Shown: positions 1 through 7,341 of the stretch, one piece after another
Layout: each line of letters starts with the position of its first letter
Numbering within the stretch: the first letter of the stretch is position 1
NCBI GenBank assembly: GCA_964589175.1
Contig: CAZPRY010000078.1
Span: 1-13,497, forward strand
DNA length: 13,497 bases
Source: CAZPRY01 sp964589175
Lineage (GTDB): Bacteria > Fidelibacterota > UBA2242
Direction of reading: 5' to 3'
Made by a program: the position numbers and the translations under genes
The notes under the pieces: generated by a model
Seen by the model: only the letters and a program-made list of their open reading frames with translations
The model's database searches: none
Told to the model about the DNA's origin: nothing

Positions 1-174
1 TGAAAGAAGATGCTAATGATGTCCCTTCAATATTATAGCTTCTGGGACAGCCCCGGGAGATGCTGTTATGCGGATCATGTTTTACCGATCTATTATGCCT
101 GACGGCATTCATCAGGTAGTTTCGATCAACATCCGCGGCTGGAGCCGCGGGGTACGGGAAGATCGGGAGCGCGC
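1..174. other. Non-coding stretch downstream of gltD
   Basis: No convincing gene is visible in this left-edge stretch. It is rich in short inverted repeats. TGTCCC at 20-25 pairs with GGGACA at 44-49. ATGCC at 95-99 pairs with GGCAT at 104-108 across a TGAC tetraloop. An alternative pairing there is CCTGA 98-102 with TCAGG 112-116. The strongest hairpin (133-150) is listed separately. The gene further left is outside the window, so these could belong to the 3' end of either transcription unit. Confidence 0.5.
133..150 (-). terminator. Strong GC hairpin after gltD, probable transcript end
   Basis: CCGCGGC (133-139) and GCCGCGG (144-150) form a perfect 7-bp all-GC stem closed by a 4-nt loop, 25 bp past the gltD stop codon. 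In the gltD direction there is no clean T-run after the stem, so it is not a textbook intrinsic terminator. It may protect the 3' end or act with Rho. The stem is seen directly; the role is inferred from position. Confidence 0.45.
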
Positions 175-1605
175 TCAGCTCAGGTAGCGATGGACACTCT
201 CCGCTAGTTGCCGGCCCTGGCTGATGGCGGTGACGACCAGCGAGGCGCCCTGCACGCAGTCGCCGGCGGCAAAGACGCCGGGATTGGAGGTCATGAAATT
301 CCGATCTGTGCCGATATTGCCTCTTTGATTGATCTCGAGTTGGAGATCGCGGACGAGTGCGCCGTGTTCGGTATGAACAAATCCCGCTGCCAGCAGGACC
401 AGGTCGGCCCTGATTTCGAACTCCGAGCCCGGAAGTTCCCGAAACTCCCGTTGCCCGTTAGCGGCATCGGTCCATTCCAGTCTGGCGCATTGCAGCGCAT
501 TCACGCGCAGGCCTTCGGCGGAATCCGCCAGGAAGCCCTTGCTCAGGACGCTCCACATCCGCTCGCAGCCCTCTTCATGCGAAGATGATGTCCGTAAAAT
601 ATTGGGCCAGGTCGGCCAGGGATTGGCTGGCAATCGTTCCGCCGGTGGTTCGGGCAGTAATTCGATCTGGATGATCTGCTGGGCGCCCTGACGATGGGCC
701 GTACCGACACAGTCGGCCCCGGTATCGCCGCCGCCGATGACGATTACCTGTTTGCTCCCGGCGGTGATCTCACGATCTTGAGAGATGCTGTCGCCGGCGT
801 TGCGCCGGTTCTGCTGGGTCAGGAAATCCATAGCGTAGTGAATACCTTCCAGGCCGCGTCCCGGGATGACGATATCGCGCGGGGCGCTTGCTCCGGTCGT
901 GAGCAGAATGACATCAAATGTCCGCTTCATGTAGCGGCTGGAGATATCCACGCCGGCGTCGACGCCGGTTTCAAAGCGGACCCCCTCGGCCCGCAGCTGT
1001 TCCAGGCGGCGATCGATAATCTGTTTTTCCAGTTTGTAATCGGGAATGCCGTAGCGCAGCAGACCGCCGATCCGGTTCGATTTTTCAAAGACAACCACGG
1101 CATGCCCGTAGCGGGCCAGCACCTGTGCGGCGGCCAGACCGGCCGGACCGGAGCCGATCACGGCGATCTTTTTACCCGTTTGCTGCGAAGGAATTTCGGG
1201 ATGAATCCAGCCCTCCTGCCAGCCGCGCTCGACTATCTGCAGTTCAATATGGCGAATGGTGACCGGCTCCTGGTTGATCGACAGCGTACAGGCGGCTTCA
1301 CAGGGCGCCGGGCAGATTCGGCCGGTGATCTCGGGGAAATTGTTGGTTGCATGCAGCAAGTCAAGCGCCCTCTGCCATTGCCCGCGATAGATCATATCGT
1401 TCCAGTCGGGAATCCGGTTTTGCAGCGGGCAGCCGTAGGCGTGGCAGCCGGGCACGCCGCAGTCCATGCAGCGCGCGGCCTGCTCCTGAAGTTGCGCCGG
1501 ACTCAAGGGGATCTCGAATTCCTGATAATCTTTGATCCGTTCCTCGACTTCGCGTTTGGCCGGATCGATACGCTGATACTCAATAAAACCGGTTGCTTTG
1601 GCCAT
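175..1605 (-). CDS. gltD: Glutamate synthase (NADPH) small subunit
   Basis: This is the beta subunit of glutamate synthase (GOGAT), 476 aa, close to the usual length. It oxidises NADPH on FAD and passes electrons through iron-sulfur clusters to the FMN of the large subunit, which makes glutamate from 2-oxoglutarate and glutamine-derived ammonia in the cytoplasm. The N-terminal [4Fe-4S] domain shows Cys46, Cys49, Cys54 and Cys59, followed by Cys98, Cys102 and Cys106. The FAD Rossmann motif GSGPAG is at 151-156, the NADPH motif GGGDTG at 291-296, and a C-terminal AAGDC FAD motif lies near residue 450. The ATG is preceded at modest distance by CGGAGA. The start lies 23 bp after the gltB stop, so the two are very likely co-transcribed with gltB first. 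Related FAD/NADPH subunits occur in other enzymes, but the adjacent gltB settles the identity. Confidence 0.97.
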   Translation of the reverse strand: MAKATGFIEYQRIDPAKREVEERIKDYQEFEIPLSPAQLQEQAARCMDCGVPGCHAYGCPLQNRIPDWNDMIYRGQWQRALDLLHATNNFPEITGRICPAPCEAACTLSINQEPVTIRHIELQIVERGWQEGWIHPEIPSQQTGKKIAVIGSGPAGLAAAQVLARYGHAVVVFEKSNRIGGLLRYGIPDYKLEKQIIDRRLEQLRAEGVRFETGVDAGVDISSRYMKRTFDVILLTTGASAPRDIVIPGRGLEGIHYAMDFLTQQNRRNAGDSISQDREITAGSKQVIVIGGGDTGADCVGTAHRQGAQQIIQIELLPEPPAERLPANPWPTWPNILRTSSSHEEGCERMWSVLSKGFLADSAEGLRVNALQCARLEWTDAANGQREFRELPGSEFEIRADLVLLAAGFVHTEHGALVRDLQLEINQRGNIGTDRNFMTSNPGVFAAGDCVQGASLVVTAISQGRQLAESVHRYLS

Positions 1606-1628
1606 TTATATAGAATCTCCGTCTGTAA

Positions 1629-4600
1629 TTAGAATACCTCTTCGGTTGCGGAAACCGTCTCTTCGGCGGTATGTTCCTGCAATTTCATGCGTTCGAGAAC
1701 CTGCTTATAGTCGATCGGCATGACTTTGACAAAGAGCGGGAAGTGAGCTTCCCAGTTGTCCAGGATCGCACGGCCCCGGCTACTATTGGTGTACTCTACG
1801 TGCCGTGAAAGCATCGAGTGGAGCAGTTCACGGTCGGCTTTGTTCCAGACGCTTTCCAGGTTGACCATGTCCAGGTTGCATTTGGTGTCGAACAGTTCGG
1901 TCCGGTCGTACACATAGGCGATTCCGCCGCTCATGCCGGCCGCGAAGTTTTTACCGGTCGGTCCGATAATGACCACGGTGCCGCCGGTCATGTATTCGCA
2001 GCCGTGGTCCCCGACGCCTTCTACAACGGCGGAAGCGCCGCTGTTGCGCACGCAAAAGCGTTCGCCGGCGATGCCGTTGATGTAGACTTCTCCACCGGTC
2101 GCGCCGTAGAGTACGACATTTCCGCAGATGATATTTTCATGGGCGAGAAAATGCGAGCCTTTGGGCGGGAGCACGATGATGCGTCCGCCGGACATACTTT
2201 TTCCGAGATAGTCGTTGACATCGCCCTGTACGCGAAGCGTTACACCGGGAGCCAGGAAAGCTCCCAGGCTTTGCCCAGCCGATCCGGAAAAGTTTATCCG
2301 GATCGTGTCGTCCGGGAGGCCCGCCGAACCGTACTTTTTAACGATTTCACCGCTGAGCCGGGCGCCGACCGCCCGATGAATATTGCGGATGGGCAGTTCC
2401 AGCTTTACGACTTTTTGGCTTTCGATAGCCGGGCGGCATTTCCGGAGGACTTCCTGATCCAGACCGGTTTCCGGGCTGTGGTCCTGCTGGCGAATGCAGC
2501 GGCGGGTCGTGTCTTTTTGCAGGTAGCCCGTGTAGAGGATATTGGAAAGGTCCAGCCGTTTGGCTTTCCAGTGCCCGACGGCCGTCTTAAAGTCCAGGAC
2601 CTCGGTCTGCCCGACCATTTCGTCGATCGTGCGGAAACCGAGTTGCGCCATATATTCGCGCATCTCCTGAGCAATGAAGCGCAGAAAGCGTTCGACATAT
2701 TCCGGCTTCCCGGTGAATCGCGAACGCAGCAGCGGATCCTGGGTCGCCACGCCGACCGGGCAGGTATTCATGTGGCATTTGCGCATCATCACGCAGCCCA
2801 GCGTGATCAGGATGGAAGTGCCGAAGCCGAATTCTTCGGCTCCCAGCAGGGCGGCGATGATCAGGTCGCGGCCGGTCTTCAATTGTCCGTCGGTCTGGAT
2901 GCGGATACGGTCGCGCAGACGGTTGCCGATGAGGGATTGCTGGACCTCCGCCAGGCCCAATTCCCAGGGCAGCCCGGCGTGCTTGATGGCGGTCAGCGGC
3001 GATGCGCCGGTGCCGCCGTCATGACCGGAGATCAGGACCATGTCCGCTTTAGCTTTCGCTACACCCGCGGCAATCGTGCCGACTCCGACTTCGGAAACCA
3101 GTTTTACCGAGATGCGCGCCTGCGGATTGATGGTTTTCAGGTCAAAGATCAGTTGCGCCAGGTCCTCGATGGAATAGATATCGTGATGAGGCGGGGGCGA
3201 GATCAGGGTTACGCCGGGCGTCGTGTGGCGTACTGCGGCGATTTCCGGGCTGACTTTGTGGCCGGGCAATTGGCCGCCCTCGCCGGGTTTGGCGCCCTGA
3301 GCCATCTTGATCTGCAGTTCATCGGCGTTCATCAGATACTCCGCCGTGACTCCGAAACGGCCGGAAGCGACCTGTTTGATCCGGGAGCGCAGGCTGTCGC
3401 CGTTCGGCAGCGGGATGAAGCGGGCCGGATCTTCGCCGCCTTCGCCGGAGTTGCTCTTGCCGCCCAGCCGGTTCATGGCGATCGCGACGGCCTGGTGGGC
3501 TTCTTTACTGATCGAGCCGAATGACATGGCCGCCGATACGAAGCGTTTGACGATGGAATCCACCGGTTCGACTTCATCGATTGGAATGGCTTCACGGTCT
3601 TTAAAATCGAAAAGGCTGCGCAGGGTATAGTGTTCTGCGGATTTGGCGTCGATCAACTGCGTGTATTCTTTGAAGACCGCGTAATTGTCCGTCCGCGTGG
3701 CAAGTTGCAGTTTGTAGATGGTTTCGGTGTTCCAGAAATGCTGCTCCCCATCCGCTCTGACGCGATAGGAGCCGCCGGTATCCAGCAGTTTGGGGACATT
3801 ACCGTTTTTCGGGAAAGCCTGCCGGTGCCGCTCGATCTGCTCCGTGGCGATTTCGTCGAGGCCGATTCCACCGATCCGGGAGGCCGTTCCGCTGAAGTAA
3901 AGATTGATAATTTGCGGGTCCAGTCCCACGGCTTCGAAGGTTTGTGATCCGAAGAAACTGTGGACGGTGGAAATCCCCATGCGGCTGAAGGTCTTCAACA
4001 GGCCTTTTTTGACGGCGGTGATATAGGCATCCAGGGCGTCTTCGCGCGTGACCGGTTTTTCCAGGAGTTGCGATTCGGCCATGTTGCGGATTGTGAACAA
4101 TGCCAAATACGGGCAGACGGCATCGGCCCCGTAGCCGACCAGCAGGGCGAAATGCATCACTTCGCGAGCTTCACCGGTTTCAACGATAATGCCGGCGGTA
4201 TTGCGCAGGCCGTTCCGGATCAGGTGGTGATGCAGTCCGGATGTCGCCAGTAGGCTGGGAATGGCGGCATTCCTGCCGTCGATATTTTTATCGGTCAGCA
4301 CCAGGAGCGACGCGCCATCGGCAATCGCCGCCTCGGCTTTGCCGAACAGGATATGCAGTGCTTGCTCCAGGTCGCCGGGTTTGCCCTCGGCCGGGAAGAG
4401 CATATCGAGGTCGGCCGTCTTCAGGTAGGGTTGATTGGCCTCGCGCATGCGCAGCATATCGCGGATCGTCAGGATCGGATGGGCCAGTTTCAGACCGCGG
4501 TACTGATCGGCGGTCTCTTCCAGGAAATTACTCTCCCGCCCTAGAAAACTCTCGAGCGACATTACGAGCTCTTCGCGTAGCGGATCGATCGGCGGATTGG

Positions 4601-6194
4601 TCACCTGGGCGAACAGCTGTTTGAAATAATTGAACAAGAGCTGTGGTTTCGACGATAAGACCGCCAGGGGCGTGTCGTTGCCCATGGAGCCGATGGCTTC
4701 CTGGCCGCGGGATGCCATAGGACTGATCAGCATATTGAGTTCCTCATCGGTGTACCCGAAAGCATGCTGCTTTTGCAATAGTTCCGCCGCCTCAATATGC
4801 GGGGTGCGCGAGGGCATAAACAGGCCGCGAAGTTCGATGCGTTTTTCGCGAATCCAGCGTCGATAGGGTTTCTGGCGCGAGATTTTGGCCTTGATCTCGT
4901 TGTCTGGAATGACCCGGTTTTGTTTGAGATCGACCAGGAACATCTTGCCCGGCTGCAGCCTGCCGCGGCTGCGGATTTGACTGCCCGGGAAATCCAGAAC
5001 GCCGGATTCTGAGGCCATCACGATGCAGTCATCTTTGGTGATCGTATAACGGCTGGGGCGCAGGCCGTTGCGGTCCAGCGTTCCGCCGATGTAGCGTCCG
5101 TCCGTGAATACCAGGGAGGCCGGCCCGTCCCAGGGCTCCATGATCGATGAGTGGAATTCGTAAAAGGCCCGTTTGTCCTCGCTCATCTGAATGCGCGGAC
5201 CGTAGGCTTCCGGAACCATCATCATCATCGCGTGGGGCAGGGAGCGCCCGGCAAGCACAAGGAGTTCCAGTACATTATCGAAAATGGCCGAATCGCTGCC
5301 GTTTTCGACGATAATCGGTTTTAACTTTTCGATGTCGTCGCCGAAAATGGGGGAGACCATCGAGGCTTCGCGGGCTTTCATGCGGAAGATGTTGCCCTGC
5401 AGGGTGTTGATCTCGCCGTTGTGCGCCAGGAAACGGAAAGGTTGCGCCAGGTTCCAGCTGGGCAGCGTATTGGTGCTGAAACGCTGATGAAGCAGCGCAA
5501 AGGCGCTTTTCAGGTTTTTACGGGTCAAGTCGGGATAGTAGAACGGCAGTTGCGTGCCGGTCAGGAGACCTTTGTAGACGATGATTCGGCTGGACATGGT
5601 CACGATGTAGAACTGGCTCGTGTCTTCCGGCCGGTCGGCGATCTCCTTTTCCACCTGGCGGCGTATAATGTATAATTTCTGCTCGAACCGGTTTTCAGGG
5701 ATTTGTCCGCGGCCGATGAAAATCTGTCTGATTCGCGGCTCCGAGGACCGGGCCTGTTCGCCCAGCGTTTGATTGTCGATCGGAACGGAGCGCCAGCCTA
5801 GCATCTCGCAGCCTTCCGCCTCGATGAAACGTTCCAGAATTTCCGAACACTTTTTGGCGAGGGCGGCATCCGAGGGCAAAAATATCATTCCGACGGCATA
5901 ACTGCCGGGACGCGGCAATTGCAGGGAAGTGCATTCCTGTCTGAGAAATTCGTCCGGTATCTGGATCAGCAGTCCGGCGCCGTCACCGGTAGACTTGTCG
6001 CCGCCAACGGCTCCGCGGTGTTCGAGATTCACGAGAATCTGAATGCCGTTTTTAATCAGCGTATGCTTGGGTATTCCGTCGAGGTCTGCCACGAAACCCA
6101 CCCCGCAACTATCGTGTTCATAACGGGGATGATAGAGCCCTTGCGGGTAAGCCGTATTGTCAGCACTGCGCCTGAATGGTCCTCCTGGAGTCAT
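1629..6194 (-). CDS. gltB: Glutamate synthase large subunit
   Basis: This is the alpha subunit of GOGAT, 1521 aa, full length for the family. Residues 1-29 are a short propeptide. Cys30, in the motif DSCGVGF, is the expected N-terminal nucleophile of the class II glutamine amidotransferase domain after processing. The order is amidotransferase (about 30-430), central domain, FMN-binding synthase domain (about 850-1230) and C-terminal GXGXG beta-helix (about 1270-1500). The [3Fe-4S] cysteines are Cys1134, Cys1140 and Cys1145 in CVMMRKCHMNTCPVG, with the family spacing of 6 and 5. The ATG at 6194 has AAGGA and GGAAG just upstream. It is the first gene of a gltBD operon and diverges from the gene at 6672. 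Long open frames on the opposite strand are codon-bias shadows. Confidence 0.98.
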   Translation of the reverse strand: MTPGGPFRRSADNTAYPQGLYHPRYEHDSCGVGFVADLDGIPKHTLIKNGIQILVNLEHRGAVGGDKSTGDGAGLLIQIPDEFLRQECTSLQLPRPGSYAVGMIFLPSDAALAKKCSEILERFIEAEGCEMLGWRSVPIDNQTLGEQARSSEPRIRQIFIGRGQIPENRFEQKLYIIRRQVEKEIADRPEDTSQFYIVTMSSRIIVYKGLLTGTQLPFYYPDLTRKNLKSAFALLHQRFSTNTLPSWNLAQPFRFLAHNGEINTLQGNIFRMKAREASMVSPIFGDDIEKLKPIIVENGSDSAIFDNVLELLVLAGRSLPHAMMMMVPEAYGPRIQMSEDKRAFYEFHSSIMEPWDGPASLVFTDGRYIGGTLDRNGLRPSRYTITKDDCIVMASESGVLDFPGSQIRSRGRLQPGKMFLVDLKQNRVIPDNEIKAKISRQKPYRRWIREKRIELRGLFMPSRTPHIEAAELLQKQHAFGYTDEELNMLISPMASRGQEAIGSMGNDTPLAVLSSKPQLLFNYFKQLFAQVTNPPIDPLREELVMSLESFLGRESNFLEETADQYRGLKLAHPILTIRDMLRMREANQPYLKTADLDMLFPAEGKPGDLEQALHILFGKAEAAIADGASLLVLTDKNIDGRNAAIPSLLATSGLHHHLIRNGLRNTAGIIVETGEAREVMHFALLVGYGADAVCPYLALFTIRNMAESQLLEKPVTREDALDAYITAVKKGLLKTFSRMGISTVHSFFGSQTFEAVGLDPQIINLYFSGTASRIGGIGLDEIATEQIERHRQAFPKNGNVPKLLDTGGSYRVRADGEQHFWNTETIYKLQLATRTDNYAVFKEYTQLIDAKSAEHYTLRSLFDFKDREAIPIDEVEPVDSIVKRFVSAAMSFGSISKEAHQAVAIAMNRLGGKSNSGEGGEDPARFIPLPNGDSLRSRIKQVASGRFGVTAEYLMNADELQIKMAQGAKPGEGGQLPGHKVSPEIAAVRHTTPGVTLISPPPHHDIYSIEDLAQLIFDLKTINPQARISVKLVSEVGVGTIAAGVAKAKADMVLISGHDGGTGASPLTAIKHAGLPWELGLAEVQQSLIGNRLRDRIRIQTDGQLKTGRDLIIAALLGAEEFGFGTSILITLGCVMMRKCHMNTCPVGVATQDPLLRSRFTGKPEYVERFLRFIAQEMREYMAQLGFRTIDEMVGQTEVLDFKTAVGHWKAKRLDLSNILYTGYLQKDTTRRCIRQQDHSPETGLDQEVLRKCRPAIESQKVVKLELPIRNIHRAVGARLSGEIVKKYGSAGLPDDTIRINFSGSAGQSLGAFLAPGVTLRVQGDVNDYLGKSMSGGRIIVLPPKGSHFLAHENIICGNVVLYGATGGEVYINGIAGERFCVRNSGASAVVEGVGDHGCEYMTGGTVVIIGPTGKNFAAGMSGGIAYVYDRTELFDTKCNLDMVNLESVWNKADRELLHSMLSRHVEYTNSSRGRAILDNWEAHFPLFVKVMPIDYKQVLERMKLQEHTAEETVSATEEVF

Positions 6195-6237
6195 CTTCCA
6201 TCCTTTTCATTCACATTATGGAAATTTTTAATCTATA

Positions 6238-6258
6238 TGAAGAAATGTTTTTTCTTCA
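6238..6258 (-). promoter_or_regulatory. Hairpin at the start of the gltB leader
   Basis: TGAAGAA (6238-6244) and TTCTTCA (6252-6258) form a perfect 7-bp stem with a 7-nt loop. With the promoter placed at 6268-6298, this hairpin sits at the very 5' end of the roughly 65-nt gltB leader. It could stabilise the mRNA or be an operator half-site pair. The stem is seen directly; the function is not known. Confidence 0.4.
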
Positions 6259-6267
6259 AAACAAGTG

Positions 6268-6298
6268 CAAAGTTAAGATATGTTTTCTAAATGTCAAA
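6268..6298 (-). promoter_or_regulatory. Bacteroidota-type promoter for gltBD
   Basis: Read on the minus strand, TTTG (6298-6295, part of TTTGACA) is followed after 19 bases by TAACTTTG (6275-6268). This matches the -33 TTTG and -7 TAnnTTTG elements described for the Bacteroidota primary sigma factor, with normal spacing. Transcription would start near 6261, leaving a leader of about 65 nt. This is the best promoter match in the window and supports the taxonomic reading. Confidence 0.6.
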
Positions 6299-6459
6299 TA
6301 TTATCGATAAATATTTATATTATTTGAATAGCGATTAATAATATAACGATAAATAATAAATCATTTAAGAATACATAGTCTGATACCTTAATTGTTTCGC
6401 GGATGCTTTGCTGAGTCCGGCAAGAATCCTGGTTTCCGGATTGCGATTTACCCTGCAGA

Positions 6460-6482
6460 AAACAGACGGCAATCGTCTGTTT
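6460..6482. promoter_or_regulatory. Perfect 9-bp inverted repeat, operator or terminator
   Basis: AAACAGACG (6460-6468) and CGTCTGTTT (6474-6482) are exact reverse complements separated by GCAAT, giving a 23-bp dyad. On the plus strand a run of five T follows at 6486-6490, so as RNA it resembles an intrinsic terminator. As DNA it resembles a dimeric regulator site. It sits between divergent genes, where a terminator would be unexpected unless an unrecognised small RNA ends here. Confidence 0.45.
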
Positions 6483-6539
6483 GACTTTTTCAATTGGATA
6501 TCGACTGATTTTTAATAATATATAAGCCTAAAATCGGTT

Positions 6540-6599
6540 GAGCAGAGTGAGCTCCTGCTTTTTCTGCCTGAAAATCTGAGACAATTCCTCTGCTCTTTT
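6540..6599 (+). promoter_or_regulatory. Mutually exclusive hairpins in the leader of the 6672 gene
   Basis: AGCAG (6541-6545) can pair with CTGCT (6555-6559), which is followed by four more T and resembles a small terminator. The same bases, as GAGCAGAG (6540-6547), can instead pair perfectly with CTCTGCTC (6588-6595), also followed by T's. The two structures exclude each other, as in attenuators. The stems are seen; a switching role is inference and the first stem is short. Confidence 0.25.
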
Positions 6600-6671
6600 A
6601 CCCCGGTTCGATTTGAAAAAGCCCATTTTCTATACAGGGCGAAACACATATGATGCAGGGAGACCCAAAAG

Positions 6672-6905
6672 ATGAAAGTGAAGAAAAAAGCCTATGTGCC
6701 GCTCCTGGCTCTGACGATCATTTTTACCCTGGCGGCTATTTCAACGCTCTTTCCGCAGGCTACCGCGAGTAAGCTATGTGGCCTCGGGTATCCGGCCCAT
6801 TGTTCCTTCGCACCCTGGAGCACGTTGCTCTGCCTGCTGCTTGCGTGCGCCACGTGTATCGTCCGGGCTGAGTTTTTCAAGACCGAACAACCCAAAAACG
6901 ACTAA
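6672..6905 (+). CDS. Small two-helix membrane protein of unknown function
   Basis: A 77-aa protein with a lysine-rich N-terminus, a hydrophobic helix at about residues 9-27, a short loop with Cys36 and Cys44, and a second helix at about 48-66 that itself contains cysteines. A polar tail follows. AGGGAG at 6657-6662 lies 9 nt before the ATG, a good ribosome binding site, which supports real translation. The pattern is that of a small integral inner-membrane protein. I do not recognise a named family or function. It is followed 48 bp later by the tautomerase gene on the same strand and may be co-transcribed with it. Confidence 0.7.
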   Translation: MKVKKKAYVPLLALTIIFTLAAISTLFPQATASKLCGLGYPAHCSFAPWSTLLCLLLACATCIVRAEFFKTEQPKND

Positions 6906-6953
6906 AATAACCGCCAATATAGACATTCATAAGCCATCTGACGAGAGATCAAT

Positions 6954-7322
6954 ATGCCGCATATCGTAATGGAGTATTCGACGGGCTTGCAGCGGAAAAC
7001 GGCGATCGGGGAACTTCTGTCTGAAGTTCATGCCACCGTCAGGAACGCCGGGATCTTTGCGCCCGAGGCGATTAAAAGCCGGGCGGTTGCATTCGACGAG
7101 TATGTTATCGGGGATAATGGTTCGGAAGGCGATTTTGTGCATGTAACGCTGGCGATCTTCAGCGGCCGCAGCCCGGAACAGCGCCAGAACCTGAGTAAGG
7201 CGATCCTGGCCGTTTTGCAGCGCAAGCTGCCGGAAGCCGCAAGCCTGACGGTTGAAGTCCGCGAAATCGAGAAAGAGAGCTACGCCAAATATGGCGGTCG
7301 GCCGCAGGAAGGCAAAACTTAA
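6954..7322 (+). CDS. 5-carboxymethyl-2-hydroxymuconate isomerase-like protein
   Basis: A 122-aa protein of the CHMI family in the tautomerase superfamily. In enteric bacteria the family member (HpaF/HpcD) isomerises 5-carboxymethyl-2-hydroxymuconate in homoprotocatechuate breakdown, using the amino group of Pro1 exposed after Met removal. The start MPHIVMEY gives that proline, and the central pattern GIF...IKSR...FVHVTL.I..GRS.E.R has the family spacing. No other aromatic-degradation gene is in the window, so the physiological substrate may differ. The ribosome binding site is weak (GAGAG). The stop lies 19 bp before thrC, suggesting co-transcription. Family assignment is solid; reaction specificity is not. 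Confidence 0.85.
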   Translation: MPHIVMEYSTGLQRKTAIGELLSEVHATVRNAGIFAPEAIKSRAVAFDEYVIGDNGSEGDFVHVTLAIFSGRSPEQRQNLSKAILAVLQRKLPEAASLTVEVREIEKESYAKYGGRPQEGKT

Positions 7323-7341
7323 TTATCAGGAGGACTCCGCA

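Larger units (their letters stand above)
6195..6671. other. Divergent AT-rich intergenic region
   Basis: This 477-bp spacer lies between gltB (leftward) and the small membrane protein gene (rightward) and shows no supported gene. The part near gltB (6195-6400) is very AT-rich and holds the gltBD promoter and leader hairpin. From about 6400 it becomes more mixed and carries the inverted repeats at 6460-6482 and 6540-6595. A weak promoter candidate for the rightward genes is TTGGAT at 6494-6499 with TAATAT at 6516-6521 (16-bp spacing). A GGTTCGATT string near 6604 looks like a tRNA T-loop, but no tRNA fold surrounds it. Confidence 0.5.

Noticed and set aside
694..1632. 312-aa open frame on the plus strand, opposite gltD
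   Set aside because: Shadow of gltD; no ribosome binding site or recognisable domain.
1818..3524. 568-aa open frame on the plus strand, opposite gltB
   Set aside because: It is antisense to a full-length gltB with intact motifs. Its sequence has no family features, and it arises from GC-biased third positions.
6600..6625. GGTTCGATT string resembling a tRNA T-arm
   Set aside because: No acceptor, D-arm or anticodon stem can be built around it.
7252..7341. Upstream in-frame ATG extending thrC by 30 residues
   Set aside because: The extension overlaps the tautomerase gene and is not family-like; the ATG at 7342 has a strong CAGGAGGA site.
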